Part shown: piece after piece, positions 21,777-31,100 of the stretch
How the letters are laid out: every line of letters begins with the position of its first letter
How positions within the stretch are numbered: the first letter of the stretch is position 1
DNA from: Cohnella rhizoplanae
GTDB lineage: Bacteria; Bacillota; Bacilli; Paenibacillales; Paenibacillaceae
DNA length: 35,315 bases
Reading direction: 5' to 3'
Assembly (NCBI RefSeq): GCF_948329515.1
Contig: NZ_CAOJCN010000028.1
Coordinates: forward strand, 1-35,315
The notes under the pieces: generated by a model
What the model saw: only the letters and a program-made list of their open reading frames with translations
Database searches by the model: none
Told to the model about the DNA's origin: nothing
Made by a program: the position numbers and the translations under genes

Positions 21777-23216
21777 ATGAACGCACGCTCTCTGATTGGT
21801 CCGCTCGCCGCCTCGATCATTCCTTATCTCGCGTTCGTCATATTAAGCAGAAACCCGGGTCTGGACGCCGTATTCGTGCTGCCCGGCGCGCATTTCTACA
21901 TCGTCAGCTCGGTCGCGCTGCTGGCGGCGATCGTCGCGATATTCGTCGGCGTCGCGGGCAGGCGCGTGCGCAATATCAAGGTGAGCTTCCTCGCGTTATC
22001 GTTTGTCTCGCTTGCGATCCTTTTTATGGTACACGGGCTGTCTACGCCTAATCTACTGCTGCATGTCACGCCTCTGCCGGGCATCAGCGCCCCGCTCAGC
22101 GTTCTGTTCGCCACCCTCTGGCTCTGGCTGTCCTCATGGCATTCGGACCATCCGTTGATTCGCTTTTTATCGCGCCGCGAACGTATCCTGCTGCCCCTAT
22201 GGACCGTGCTGATCGCCGTTATCGGCACGACCGGACTGCTGCGTCCGGAGATCGTCGATTTCATCCCGCTTGACGTCGATCCGCTCAACGGCTCGATGAC
22301 CGCGCTCGTGATCTTCGTGAACCTGATCACGGGCTATCGCTATTACCGCTCCTACTTATACTCCCGATTCCCCCTCGAGCTGGCGATCGTCTACAGCGCT
22401 GCCTGGCTGATCGCGGCCCAGCTTATCATGACCCAAGGCGTGCTGTGGCACGGCAGCTGGTGGCTGTATCATTTTCTCCTGCTGGCGGCGATGCTGGTCG
22501 TGCTGGCCGGACTATACCGCCAATATGCCTCCAAGCGCTCGCTCTCCGGCGCGATCAAGGGGCTGTTCACCACGGACCCGGTCGAGCGCATCACCAACGC
22601 GCTGCAGCCCAGCGTCCGCGCGCTCATGCTCGCGACGGAGAGCAAGGACCCGTATACGGCGGGTCACAACTTCCGCGTGACCCTGTACGCGCTCAAGATC
22701 GCCGAGCAGCTGCAGCTCGGGCCCGAGCAGCTGCGCGCCCTCGTGGGCGGCACGATCGTGCACGACGTGGGCAAGATCGAGACGCCCGACGCGGTGCTGA
22801 ATAAGCCGGGACGGCTGACGCCCGAGGAGCGGGCCGTCATCGAGGAGCACCCCGTCCGCGGGTACGAGATGTGCCGCAATCTCGGGTTCATGGAGGAAGA
22901 GCTGGGCATCATCCGCTCGCACCACGAAAAGTGGAACGGAGAAGGCTACCCGGACCGGCTGGCCGGCGAGCGTATCCCGCGGATGGCGCGGATCGTGGCG
23001 GTCGCGGACGTGTACGACGCGCTGACGAGCAATCGGGCCTACCGGCCGGCGATGTCGCACGAGGAGGCGATGGCCATCCTGAACGCGAACAAGGGAACGC
23101 ACTTCGAGCCGGCCTGCGTCGAGGCTTGGGAGCGGGCCTGCGAGGCGGATCCCGAGATGGCCCGGGAGGGCTCCGCGCTATGGGAGCGGGGAATCGGCAG
23201 GTCGGCGCTCGCTTAA
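21777..23216 (+). CDS. Membrane HD-GYP domain protein (putative c-di-GMP phosphodiesterase)
   Basis: A 479-residue protein with about eight hydrophobic helices in residues 1-250 and an HD-GYP domain in about 275-460. Motifs are the HD pair in TIVHDVGKIETP (H329, D330), HP in EEHPVRGYEM, HH in RSHHEKWNGEGYP (GYP at 390-392) and VADVYDALTSNRAYRP. HD-GYP enzymes usually hydrolyse cyclic di-GMP to GMP. The ATG at 21777 has GGAG 9 nt upstream; the longer frame starting at 21720 lacks a ribosome site. It lies downstream of the PAS-MCP gene and may be expressed with it. A hairpin terminator follows. Confidence 0.92.
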   Translation: MNARSLIGPLAASIIPYLAFVILSRNPGLDAVFVLPGAHFYIVSSVALLAAIVAIFVGVAGRRVRNIKVSFLALSFVSLAILFMVHGLSTPNLLLHVTPLPGISAPLSVLFATLWLWLSSWHSDHPLIRFLSRRERILLPLWTVLIAVIGTTGLLRPEIVDFIPLDVDPLNGSMTALVIFVNLITGYRYYRSYLYSRFPLELAIVYSAAWLIAAQLIMTQGVLWHGSWWLYHFLLLAAMLVVLAGLYRQYASKRSLSGAIKGLFTTDPVERITNALQPSVRALMLATESKDPYTAGHNFRVTLYALKIAEQLQLGPEQLRALVGGTIVHDVGKIETPDAVLNKPGRLTPEERAVIEEHPVRGYEMCRNLGFMEEELGIIRSHHEKWNGEGYPDRLAGERIPRMARIVAVADVYDALTSNRAYRPAMSHEEAMAILNANKGTHFEPACVEAWERACEADPEMAREGSALWERGIGRSALA

Positions 23217-23237
23217 TGCGGCCCTCCGGCGAATAGA

Positions 23238-23280
23238 GAACGGCGCCGCTCCCCAGACGGGAAGCGGCGCCGTTCTGCTT
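23238..23280. terminator. Hairpin terminator between convergent genes
   Basis: GAACGGCGCCGCT (23238-23250) pairs perfectly with AGCGGCGCCGTTC (23263-23275) around a 12-nt loop. Plus-strand sequence after it is TGCTTGTTT. It separates the HD-GYP and aldo/keto reductase genes, which converge here. Confidence 0.75.
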
Positions 23281-23288
23281 GTTTATGC

Positions 23289-24146
23289 TTAAAAGTCGAA
23301 ATTGTCGGGATCCGGCCCGACCCGTTCTCCGCGGTCCATTGCGGCGATCAGGCGATGATCCTCCTCGGTGAGCGAAAAGCCGAAGACGTCGGCGTTCTCG
23401 GCGATCCTGTGCGCGCGGGTCGACTTGGGGATGGTCGCTACGCCGATCTCAAGATCCCAGCGAAGGATTACTTGAGCGACGGACTTGCCGTTTCGGCTCG
23501 CAATCGCGGTCAGCGTCGGATCGTCCAGCAACCCTCCCTGCATAAGCGGGGACCAGGCCTCGATTCGAATGCCGCGCTCGGCGGCATAGGCCCGTAGCTC
23601 CGGCTGCTGCAGCCGCGGGTGCAGCTCGACCTGATCGACCATCGGCACGACGGTCGCTTCCTGCAGCAGATCCTCCAAGTGATGCACGTGGAAGTTGCTT
23701 ACCCCGATCGCCTTGACTCGCCCTTCGGCATACAGCTTCTCGAGGGCGCGCCAAGCGACCTTGTATTTCCCCTCGACGGGCCAGTGGATCAGATAGAGAT
23801 CCAGGTAATCCAGTCCGAGCTTGCGCAGGCTCGTCTCGTATGCGGCCAGCGTCTCCCCGTATCCGAGATCGGCATTCCATACCTTCGACGTGACGAACAG
23901 CGCTTCGCGGGCGAGTCCCGTCTCGGCGAGCGCCTCGCGGATGCCGGCGCCGACGCTTGTCTCGTTGTCATAGATCGCGGCCGTATCGATGCTGCGGTAA
24001 CCCTGGACGATCGCTTCCTTGACGGCATTCGCCGCCTCGGCGCCCTCCGGCACCTTGAATACGCCAAGGCCCAGCCACGGCATGCGGACGCCGTTCGCGA
24101 GCGGGGAGGCGCTTTGAAGGTTGTAAATATCAGTGTGCGTAGTCAT
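23289..24146 (-). CDS. Aldo/keto reductase
   Basis: A 285-residue NADPH-dependent oxidoreductase of the AKR superfamily (AKR5-like, 2,5-diketo-gluconate reductase / glyoxal reductase group). The catalytic tetrad is visible: D54 and Y59 in DTAAIYDNE, K88 in VTSKVW, H121 in LIHWP. The signatures VKAIGVSNFHVHHLEDLL and IPKSTRAHRIAENADVF are also present. Reduces aldehydes or ketones; the exact substrate cannot be read. It lies 30 bp downstream of an MFS gene on the same strand, and both are divergent from an HxlR regulator. A detoxification role (reactive carbonyls or quinones) fits that context. Confidence 0.94.
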   Translation of the reverse strand: MTTHTDIYNLQSASPLANGVRMPWLGLGVFKVPEGAEAANAVKEAIVQGYRSIDTAAIYDNETSVGAGIREALAETGLAREALFVTSKVWNADLGYGETLAAYETSLRKLGLDYLDLYLIHWPVEGKYKVAWRALEKLYAEGRVKAIGVSNFHVHHLEDLLQEATVVPMVDQVELHPRLQQPELRAYAAERGIRIEAWSPLMQGGLLDDPTLTAIASRNGKSVAQVILRWDLEIGVATIPKSTRAHRIAENADVFGFSLTEEDHRLIAAMDRGERVGPDPDNFDF

Positions 24147-24176
24147 GATCTTGATAATCCCCCTGTCGGAAATGAA

Positions 24177-25403
24177 TTAGTTCGAAGTAGCCGCGATCTG
24201 CGATCGGCTGTCGCGATTCGCGCGGGACTCCGCGTTCTCGAGACGCAGGCTTGCGGCCGTCAGCAGCACGGCGCCGGCGACCATGACGGCGCCGACCCAC
24301 GGCGTATGCGAGACGCCGAGCCGATCCACCACGATGCCGCCCAGGAAGGCGCCGAGCGCAATGCCCGCGTTAAAGGCCGCGATATTCAGCGACGAGGCGA
24401 AGTCGACGGCGTTTTTGGCGTAACGCTCGGCCAGCATGACGACATAGAGCTGGAGTCCGGGCACGTTCATGAAGGCGAGCAGGCCCATGAGCAGTACGGT
24501 CGCCAGCCCGGCCGCGCGGTATGGCGCGGCGAAGTTCAACGCGAGCAGCACGATCGCCTGCAGGGCGAACATGACGAGCAGCGCCGGGACCGGGCGTTTA
24601 TTCGCGGCTCGGCCGCCGACGACGTTGCCGATCGCGATCGCGATGCCGTAGAACAGCAGGATCAAGGCGATGGAAGACTCGCCGAATCCGGTTATATCCC
24701 GCAGAAGGGGGGACAAATAAGTGAAGACGACGAAGGTGCCTCCGTAGCCGAGCGCCGTGATGGAAAAGGCGAGGATCATCCGCCGGTTGCCCAGCATCGG
24801 CAGCTGATGCCGCAGCTTGGTCCGGGCGGCTCCGCGCAGTCCGGAGGGGACGAGGGCGAGATTCGCCGCGAGGGCGGCGATGCCGACGACCGCGATGGCC
24901 GCGAAGGCGGCGCGCCAGCCGAGATGCTGCCCGAGCAGCGTGCCGAGAGGCACGCCTGTCACCGTGGCGATCGTCAGGCCCGAGAACATCGTGGAGATGG
25001 CGCTGGCCCTGCGGTCCCGCGGCACGAGGTCCGCCGCGATCGTGGAGCCGACGGACATGAACACGCCGTGGGCGAAGGCGGAGAGCACGCGGGCGGCGAG
25101 CAGCGGGACGATGCCGCCGGAAGCGGCGGCCAAGACGTTGCCCGCGATGAAGACGACCATGATCCATAGGAGCAGCGTCTTGCGCGGCACGCCTGCCGCG
25201 AGCGAAGTAAGGATGGGCGCCCCGAACATCACGCCTAGCGCGTATAGCGTGACCGTTAGGCCCGCCATTGATTCCTTTATATGAAGATCATCCGCGATCA
25301 AGGGCAGCAGCCCGACGCTGATGAATTCGGTCGTGCCGATGGCGAACGCGCTCACCGCGAGCGCGAGCAGCGCGGCGGTGCTTTTTCTGGCGGTTAGCGT
25401 CAT
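24177..25403 (-). CDS. MFS transporter, DHA1 family (12 helices)
   Basis: A 408-residue transporter with 12 predicted helices. FAIGTTEFISVGLLPLIADD and SMAGLTVTLYALGVMFGAP are characteristic of the AraJ/YdhP-type DHA1 efflux proteins. The start is set at the ATG at 25403, with GGGAG 11 nt upstream; an in-frame GTG at 25415 overlaps that site. First gene of a likely two-gene operon with the aldo/keto reductase, divergent from HxlR. Regulation by HxlR is inferred from the palindromes in the shared 142-bp intergenic region. Confidence 0.92.
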   Translation of the reverse strand: MTLTARKSTAALLALAVSAFAIGTTEFISVGLLPLIADDLHIKESMAGLTVTLYALGVMFGAPILTSLAAGVPRKTLLLWIMVVFIAGNVLAAASGGIVPLLAARVLSAFAHGVFMSVGSTIAADLVPRDRRASAISTMFSGLTIATVTGVPLGTLLGQHLGWRAAFAAIAVVGIAALAANLALVPSGLRGAARTKLRHQLPMLGNRRMILAFSITALGYGGTFVVFTYLSPLLRDITGFGESSIALILLFYGIAIAIGNVVGGRAANKRPVPALLVMFALQAIVLLALNFAAPYRAAGLATVLLMGLLAFMNVPGLQLYVVMLAERYAKNAVDFASSLNIAAFNAGIALGAFLGGIVVDRLGVSHTPWVGAVMVAGAVLLTAASLRLENAESRANRDSRSQIAATSN

Positions 25404-25470
25404 TTCATGAATCACTCCCGTAGTGGATATCCCGGCCGGTGAATGCTATTATGGATGAATGTTGCCCAAA

Positions 25471-25514
25471 TGGACAGTACGTACTTTAAAGTGGTATAGG
25501 TACTAAAAAGTACC
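25471..25514 (+). promoter_or_regulatory. HxlR promoter with overlapping GTAC palindromes
   Basis: TGGACA (25471-25476), 18-bp spacer, TATAGG (25495-25500) could be the hxlR-type promoter. Palindromes overlap it: AGTACGTACT (25476-25485), ACTTTAAAGT (25483-25492) and GGTACT-AAAA-AGTACC (25499-25514). The repeated GTACT/AGTAC half-sites are good candidates for HxlR operators acting on both directions. Confidence 0.55.
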
Positions 25515-25545
25515 CATAGGGGCATGCGGAAGGAGGCTCATCGCG

Positions 25546-25905
25546 ATGGCCAAGAAATACAATATATCCGTGGAAGCCACCCTCGAAGTGATCGGCGGCA
25601 AGTGGAAATGCGTCATCCTGTGTCATCTGACGCACGGCAAAAAGCGCACGAGCGAGCTCAAGCGCCTCATGCCCGCCATCACGCAGAAGATGCTCACCCA
25701 GCAGCTGCGCGAGCTCGAGGACGACGGCATCGTCAACCGGATCGTATATAACGAAGTGCCTCCGCGCGTGGAATACGAGCTCAGCGCTTACGGATGGAGC
25801 CTGAAGTCCATCCTGGACTCGTTGTGCAATTGGGGCGAACAGCATATCATCAAGGAATACGGGGATAAATACGCGGTGCTCGAAGACAATGTCCTGAACC
25901 GCTAG
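25546..25905 (+). CDS. HxlR family winged-helix regulator
   Basis: A 119-residue transcription factor: EVIGGKWKCVILCHL, KRTSELKRLMPAITQKMLTQQLREL and VNRIVYNEVPPRVEYELSAYG are the three conserved blocks of HxlR/MarR-like regulators. Members respond to aldehydes, quinones or redox stress; C22-type sensing cysteines are possible (CVILC is present) but not proved. GGAGG lies about 10 nt before the ATG. It is divergent from the MFS/AKR operon and ends 10 bp before an RlmN/Cfr-type gene, with which it is probably co-transcribed. Confidence 0.93.
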   Translation: MAKKYNISVEATLEVIGGKWKCVILCHLTHGKKRTSELKRLMPAITQKMLTQQLRELEDDGIVNRIVYNEVPPRVEYELSAYGWSLKSILDSLCNWGEQHIIKEYGDKYAVLEDNVLNR

Positions 25906-25915
25906 GAGAGAGGGA

Positions 25916-26989
25916 ATGCATATGAACAAGCCATCGATATACGGCTTGCCTTACGATAAGCTCGCCGCATGGCTCGCCGAGCGCGGGTTCAGGAAGTCCC
26001 GCGCCGACCGGGTATGGGAGCAGCTATACAGGAGCCGCGTCTCGAGCTTTGCGGAGACGGCTCCCGCGCTCGAGCCGGCCTTGGCGGCGCTGCTCGAAGA
26101 GAGCTTCGCGCTGCGGACGATGACGGAGCACGTGAAGCAGCAGTCCGCGGACGGCACCGTGAAGTTTCTGTTCAAGCTGAGCGACGGCAATCTCATCGAG
26201 ACGGTGCTGATGCGGCACAAGTTCGGCCTGTCCGTCTGCGTGACGACCCAGGTCGGCTGCAATATCGGCTGCAGCTTCTGCGCGAGCGGCCTGCTCGCCA
26301 AGAGCCGGGACCTGTCGGCGGGCGAGATCGCGGAGCAGATCATGCAGGTCCAGGCGCATCTCGACGCGGCCGGCAATGGGGAACGCGTCAGCCATATCGT
26401 CGTGATGGGCATCGGGGAGCCCTTCGACAACTACGACAATATGGCGGACTTCATCCGCGTCATGAAGGACCACAAGGGGCTGGCCATCGGGCCGCGCCAT
26501 ATTACCGTGTCCACGAGCGGTCTTGCCGGCAAGCTGCGGGAATTCGCGGACTCGGACCTGCAGACGAACCTGGCCGTGTCGCTCCATGCGCCGAACGACG
26601 AGCTCCGCACGCGTATCATGAAGATCAACCGCGCCATCCCGATCGCGAAGCTCATGGATGCGATCGACTACTACCTGGAGCGGACCAACCGCCGGCTGAC
26701 GCTGGAGTATATCCTGCTGCGGGACGTGAACGATCGCAGGGAGCACGCCGAGGAGCTGGCCGATCTGATCGGCGAAGTCAGACGGAGCCAGGTGAACGTG
26801 AACCTCATCCCGTACAATCCGGTGGACGAGCACAGCCAGTATCAGCGCAGCGAGCAGGATGCGGTGCGGGGCTTCTACGACGCGCTCAAGAAGCGCGGCG
26901 TGAGCGTCAGCGTGCGGCTGGAGCACGGGGCCGACATCGACGCGGCCTGCGGGCAGCTGCGGAGCAAGCAGATCGCGGCTTCCGTGTGA
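25916..26989 (+). CDS. RlmN/Cfr-family radical SAM rRNA methyltransferase
   Basis: A 357-residue enzyme with the radical SAM cluster CNIGCSFC (C115, C119, C122), the S-adenosylmethionine-binding MGIGEPFDNYDN, the VSTSG and SLHAPNDELR blocks, and the C-terminal methyl-carrying cysteine C345 in DIDAACGQL. The family methylates A2503 of 23S rRNA at C2 (RlmN) or C8 (Cfr), and RlmN also acts on tRNA. After the cluster this protein has ASGLLAKSRDLSAGEI where housekeeping RlmN usually has an STLGGLKRNL-type stretch, so it may be a second, divergent copy. Overall it looks nearer RlmN than Cfr. AGGAG overlaps the hxlR stop codon. The linkage to HxlR and efflux genes is unusual for a housekeeping rlmN. 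Confidence 0.88.
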   Translation: MHMNKPSIYGLPYDKLAAWLAERGFRKSRADRVWEQLYRSRVSSFAETAPALEPALAALLEESFALRTMTEHVKQQSADGTVKFLFKLSDGNLIETVLMRHKFGLSVCVTTQVGCNIGCSFCASGLLAKSRDLSAGEIAEQIMQVQAHLDAAGNGERVSHIVVMGIGEPFDNYDNMADFIRVMKDHKGLAIGPRHITVSTSGLAGKLREFADSDLQTNLAVSLHAPNDELRTRIMKINRAIPIAKLMDAIDYYLERTNRRLTLEYILLRDVNDRREHAEELADLIGEVRRSQVNVNLIPYNPVDEHSQYQRSEQDAVRGFYDALKKRGVSVSVRLEHGADIDAACGQLRSKQIAASV

Positions 26990-26993
26990 ATCG

Positions 26994-27038
26994 AAAAACC
27001 TCTCCGTCCAGGCTAGCCGCTTGGAAGGGGAGGTTTTT
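26994..27038. terminator. Intrinsic terminator, shared by convergent genes
   Basis: AAAAACCTCTCC (26994-27005) pairs with GGGGAGGTTTTT (27027-27038), with one G-U pair, and is followed by TT on the plus strand; the minus strand also ends in a T run. It lies between the rlmN-like gene and the AraC-type gene. Confidence 0.85.
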
Positions 27039-27059
27039 TTCGGTGCGTAGCGGGCAGGC

Positions 27060-27932
27060 TTAAGCGATGCCGGACTTAGATATCACGGGAATCCATACCT
27101 CGCAGCGATAATCATCCGCATTCGTATCCCCGGACGGGTACACCTCGAGCTCGGGCGCCTCCGCATGTTCGTACTCCGTAGAGGGGAACCATTCGCCGTA
27201 GATCCGCGACCATACCTTCTGAATCGAGGGGGTTACCGGGCCGACCGAAGGGAATACCGCCCAAGCGGCGGCCGGCACCGTCCAGTTCACGTAGCCTTCC
27301 GGCACGGCTGCGCCCGGATCGCTCTCTACGGCGACCAGGTAGGTGAGCCGTTCCTCGCCGGGAGGCATCGAGCAGATGCCGAGCAGCTCCCGCCCAGGAC
27401 CGATCTCCGCCAGCGCGGCTAAGGTGCCGTCAGCATGGCATTCTCCCCAGAAGGCGGGAATCCGCCGATGGTTCTCGCCGTTATCCGTGCTTACTTTGAT
27501 CGACCTGCCGATGACGTCGAACGCTTCTTTTTTTACGATGCGATAGTCCATGTCTTGGTCTCCCTTCAGCGATAGGTGGAAGGAGATGCGAGGGTGAGCC
27601 TTCAGCTCCGCCCCCGGACGGCGCGCCTCGGACGGCGAGATGCCGTGGACCTTGCGGAACGCCTTGGCGAACGACTCAGGCGATTCGTAGCCGAACCGGA
27701 GCGCGACATCCAGTACCTTGGCAGACGTCAGCGCCAGCTCCTGCGCGGCCAGCGTCAGCTTGCGCTTGCGTATATACTCCGCGATCGTCATGCCGGTCAG
27801 CATATGGAACATCCGCTGAAAATGATAGGGCGAGGCATAAGCGGTCTTCGCGATCTCCGCCATATCCAGCGGCTCCTTCAGCATCCGCTCCATACGGTCC
27901 AGCGCCAGCCGCATCCGCTCGAGCCAATCCAT
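27060..27932 (-). CDS. AraC-type regulator with GyrI-like effector-binding domain
   Basis: A 290-residue regulator: AraC double helix-turn-helix in about residues 1-105 (DMAEIAKTAYASPYHFQRMF, VLDVALRFGYESPESFAKAF) and a C-terminal GyrI-like / BmrR-type ligand-binding domain (about 125-285; DYRIVKKEAFDVIG, WSRIYGEWFPSTEYEHAEAPELEVY). Such proteins (Rob/SoxS-like with a drug-binding tail) respond to small lipophilic compounds. The ATG at 27932 (MDWLERM) is chosen because GGAAGGGG lies 7 nt upstream; the frame could extend 8 residues further. It is divergent from the large hybrid kinase gene. Confidence 0.92.
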   Translation of the reverse strand: MDWLERMRLALDRMERMLKEPLDMAEIAKTAYASPYHFQRMFHMLTGMTIAEYIRKRKLTLAAQELALTSAKVLDVALRFGYESPESFAKAFRKVHGISPSEARRPGAELKAHPRISFHLSLKGDQDMDYRIVKKEAFDVIGRSIKVSTDNGENHRRIPAFWGECHADGTLAALAEIGPGRELLGICSMPPGEERLTYLVAVESDPGAAVPEGYVNWTVPAAAWAVFPSVGPVTPSIQKVWSRIYGEWFPSTEYEHAEAPELEVYPSGDTNADDYRCEVWIPVISKSGIA

Positions 27933-28126
27933 TCGCATTCCCCTTCCTGATTGCATCGTACTTTGTTTTCGTCGCCCACGCCTGTCATTGCGTGCGGACT
28001 TTGGTCCGGCGGGTACCCACCCATTGCTGCCTATATTATACTATCCATACAACGAAGACGGAGTCCGTCCTGCGGCGGCGCTCCGGTTTTTCCGCGCGGC
28101 GGGCGCGGACGAGGAGCGCGAAGGAC

Positions 28127-31100
28127 ATGGCGATAAGACGGCAACACGGGACGCTCTACGCGATGAGCGCGATACTGGCGGCATTTTTGATCGCATTGAT
28201 CGTCAATTGGCTGAAGACGCCGACGGACTATCCGATGGCGCGAGGCGGCGTGCTGGACGCGAGAAATTGGGATTTTGCCCATCAAGGCACCCTGCCGCTT
28301 CGGGGAGAGTGGACGTTCTACGAGCGCGCGCTCCTTGAGCCCAAAGACATCGACGGCGCGCCTATGCGGGCCGCGCTTGTCCATGTGCCGAAGAGCCTAT
28401 CCGGGGTCGTGAAGAGCGGCAAGGGCGACGGCTTCGGCACGTACCGATTGCGCGTGCTCGTGAGCAAGGCCGATCTGTACAGCATCCGCGCGAAAAAGGT
28501 ACGCTTGTCCAGCCGGCTCTACATGAACGGCGCATATCTCGACGGCCAAGGCCGTCCGGCGCCGTCCTCCGGCTCGTTTATTCCGAGCAACGTGCCCGTG
28601 CTCGGTACCGTCGATGCCGCGGCCGGAACGGTGGATATTTTGATACAGGTTGCGAGCTTCGACAATCTGGCTGCGGGCGTGGCCCAGGCGCCGGAGTTCG
28701 GCCTGACCCGGGACGTGATGGACAGAAGGGACCAGGCTCGCCTGGCCGACATGATTCTGATCGCGTCGCTGCTGATGTTCGGACTCTACTACGCGGGGCT
28801 ATATAGGCACTGGCGCCGAGATCCTCATTTGATGTACTTCAGCTTTTTTTGCCTGGCGCTGGCTTTGTTTTTCAGCATGGACAACGAGATCTTGCTTGCC
28901 ACATTATTTCCGGCGTTCCCCTTCCTCCTGCTGCAGAAGATGTTGTTCGTGCTGCCGGCGCTCACGTTCGTTTTTTTCGTCCAATACATATACGCCTATA
29001 TGGGAAGGAACCAGAGCCGGCTCGTTCGGCTGACGCCATGGCTGACCGCGGCTTACCTGTTATTCGTGCTGCTGCTGCCCAACCGTTACTATGGCGATAT
29101 CGTCGGGCTTAACGCGCTGCTTCCGCTGGTTTTTTTCTATACGATCTTCGACGTCATTTTCAAGAACCGCGACCGCGGGGTACAAGGCAAAGGCTATATT
29201 CTGCTGGGCGTATTCTCTTTGATCGCCATGTGGGTATACGCCCAGTTTCGATATGTCTTCGCGCTGGATACGCCGTTTTACTTGATTTTCTCCCCTTTGC
29301 TGCTCGTGCTGTCGCAATCGCTGCTTATGACCGACCGGCTGCACGACGCTTATGTGAGGAACGAGAATCTCAACCGGCAACTGATAGCCTACGACCGGCA
29401 AAAGGACGAATTTCTGGCCAAGACGTCGCATGAGCTGAGGACGCCGCTGCACGGCATCATCAATCTGTCCCAGACGCTCCTGGACGACCGGGAACGCCCG
29501 CTGCATCCTTCGCACCGGGATAATATTCGTCTCCTGCATCAGGTCGGCCGGCGGCTGGCCAGCCTCGTGCACGATATTCTGGACATGAATAAGATCCGTT
29601 ACGGCCAGCTCGCCATTCGGCAGAGGCCCGTCGATATCGAGATGTCGGTACGGTTCGTCATCCAGACGCTGTCCCTCGTCACGGACAAGCCGGAGGTGAA
29701 GCTCGTCATTGACGTGCCTGCCGGATTCCCCGCCGTATGGGCGGACGAGGATCGGCTCAGGCAGATTCTGCACAATCTCGTAGAGAACGCGCTGAAGTTC
29801 ACCGCGCAAGGGACTATTCGCATAACGGCGGACGCGCGAGGCGGCCAAGCGGCGATATCGGTCGCGGATACGGGGAGCGGCATGCCGCCGGAGACGATGG
29901 CGGCGCTGTTCCGTCCCTTTACGAGCTTCGCGGAAGAAGGGGAGGGCTGGCGCAGCGGACAAGGGCTCGGGCTCAGCATCTCCAAGCAGCTTGCGGAGCT
30001 GCAGGGCGGCAAGCTGGAAGTAGAAACGGCGCTCGGAGCAGGCTCTACTTTTACCGTCACGCTGCCATTGGCTGCCGAAGGCGCGATTGCCGACAGCGGC
30101 AAGGCGGAGACGGCCGCTTCACTTAGCCCGGAACTTGCGACGGAGGTGTCTTCGGCGGGCCGGGAAGAGACAGGCGGGCGACCGGACGAGCAGCGCGGCA
30201 TCCGTCTGCTGATCGTGGACGACGAGCCCTCCAACCGCAAGATTTTGAGCGACATGGCCGATTCGCTGCGGTACGGCTCCATCGTCGCAGGCGGCGGAAA
30301 AGAAGCGCTGACGGCCTTGCAGCGGTCTCCGAAGCCCGATCTGGTGCTGCTTGACCTGATGATGCCCGGCGTCTCCGGCCTCGACGTATGCCGGGAGATC
30401 CGCAAGCTCTACAGTCTGTCGGAGCTTCCGGTGCTGATGCTCACGGCATCCGGACAGACGGGGGACCTGATGGCGGCCTTCGAGGCCGGGGCCAACGATA
30501 TTCTGCAGAAGCCGTTCGAGCTGGCGGAGCTGAGGGCGAGGCTGCAATCGCTGCTCGCCATGAAGCTCTCCTCCGCCGAGGCGGTCCGAAGAGAGATGGA
30601 TTTTCTGCAGGCCCAGATCACGCCGCATTTCCTGTACAACAGTCTGAATGCGCTGGTCGGACTGAGCTATAAGGACGCGGAGAAGCTGAGGGAGACGATC
30701 CAGCATTTAAGCACATACCTGAGAGCCAAGTTCACTTTTATTTTCGACGGCGATCTTGTTCCGTTCGAGCGCGAACTAGAACTGGTCGAGGCCTATCTGG
30801 CCATCGAACGGCTGCGATTCGGCGAGCGTCTGCAAGTTCGCCTGCAGATCGAAGAAGGCTTCGATTGCCTGCTGCCTCCCCTCATTCTGCAGCCGATCGT
30901 CGAGAACGCCGTTCGGCACGGCATCGGCTCGAAGACGGAGCCTGGCACGGTGGAGATCGCGGCCCGCCGAACGGAGGACGGCGTCGAGATCGCGGTGACG
31001 GACAACGGCATCGGGATGAGCAAAGAGAAGCTGGACGCGCTGCAGGAAGGCCGTACCGGAGGCGTGGGAATCGCGAACGTGAATCGGAGACTCTCGATGC

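Noticed and set aside
23619..25169. 516-residue plus-strand open frame opposite the aldo/keto reductase and MFS genes
   Set aside because: Composition is Arg/Gly/Asp/Gln-rich with no domain, while the minus strand carries two clear families including their start sites.
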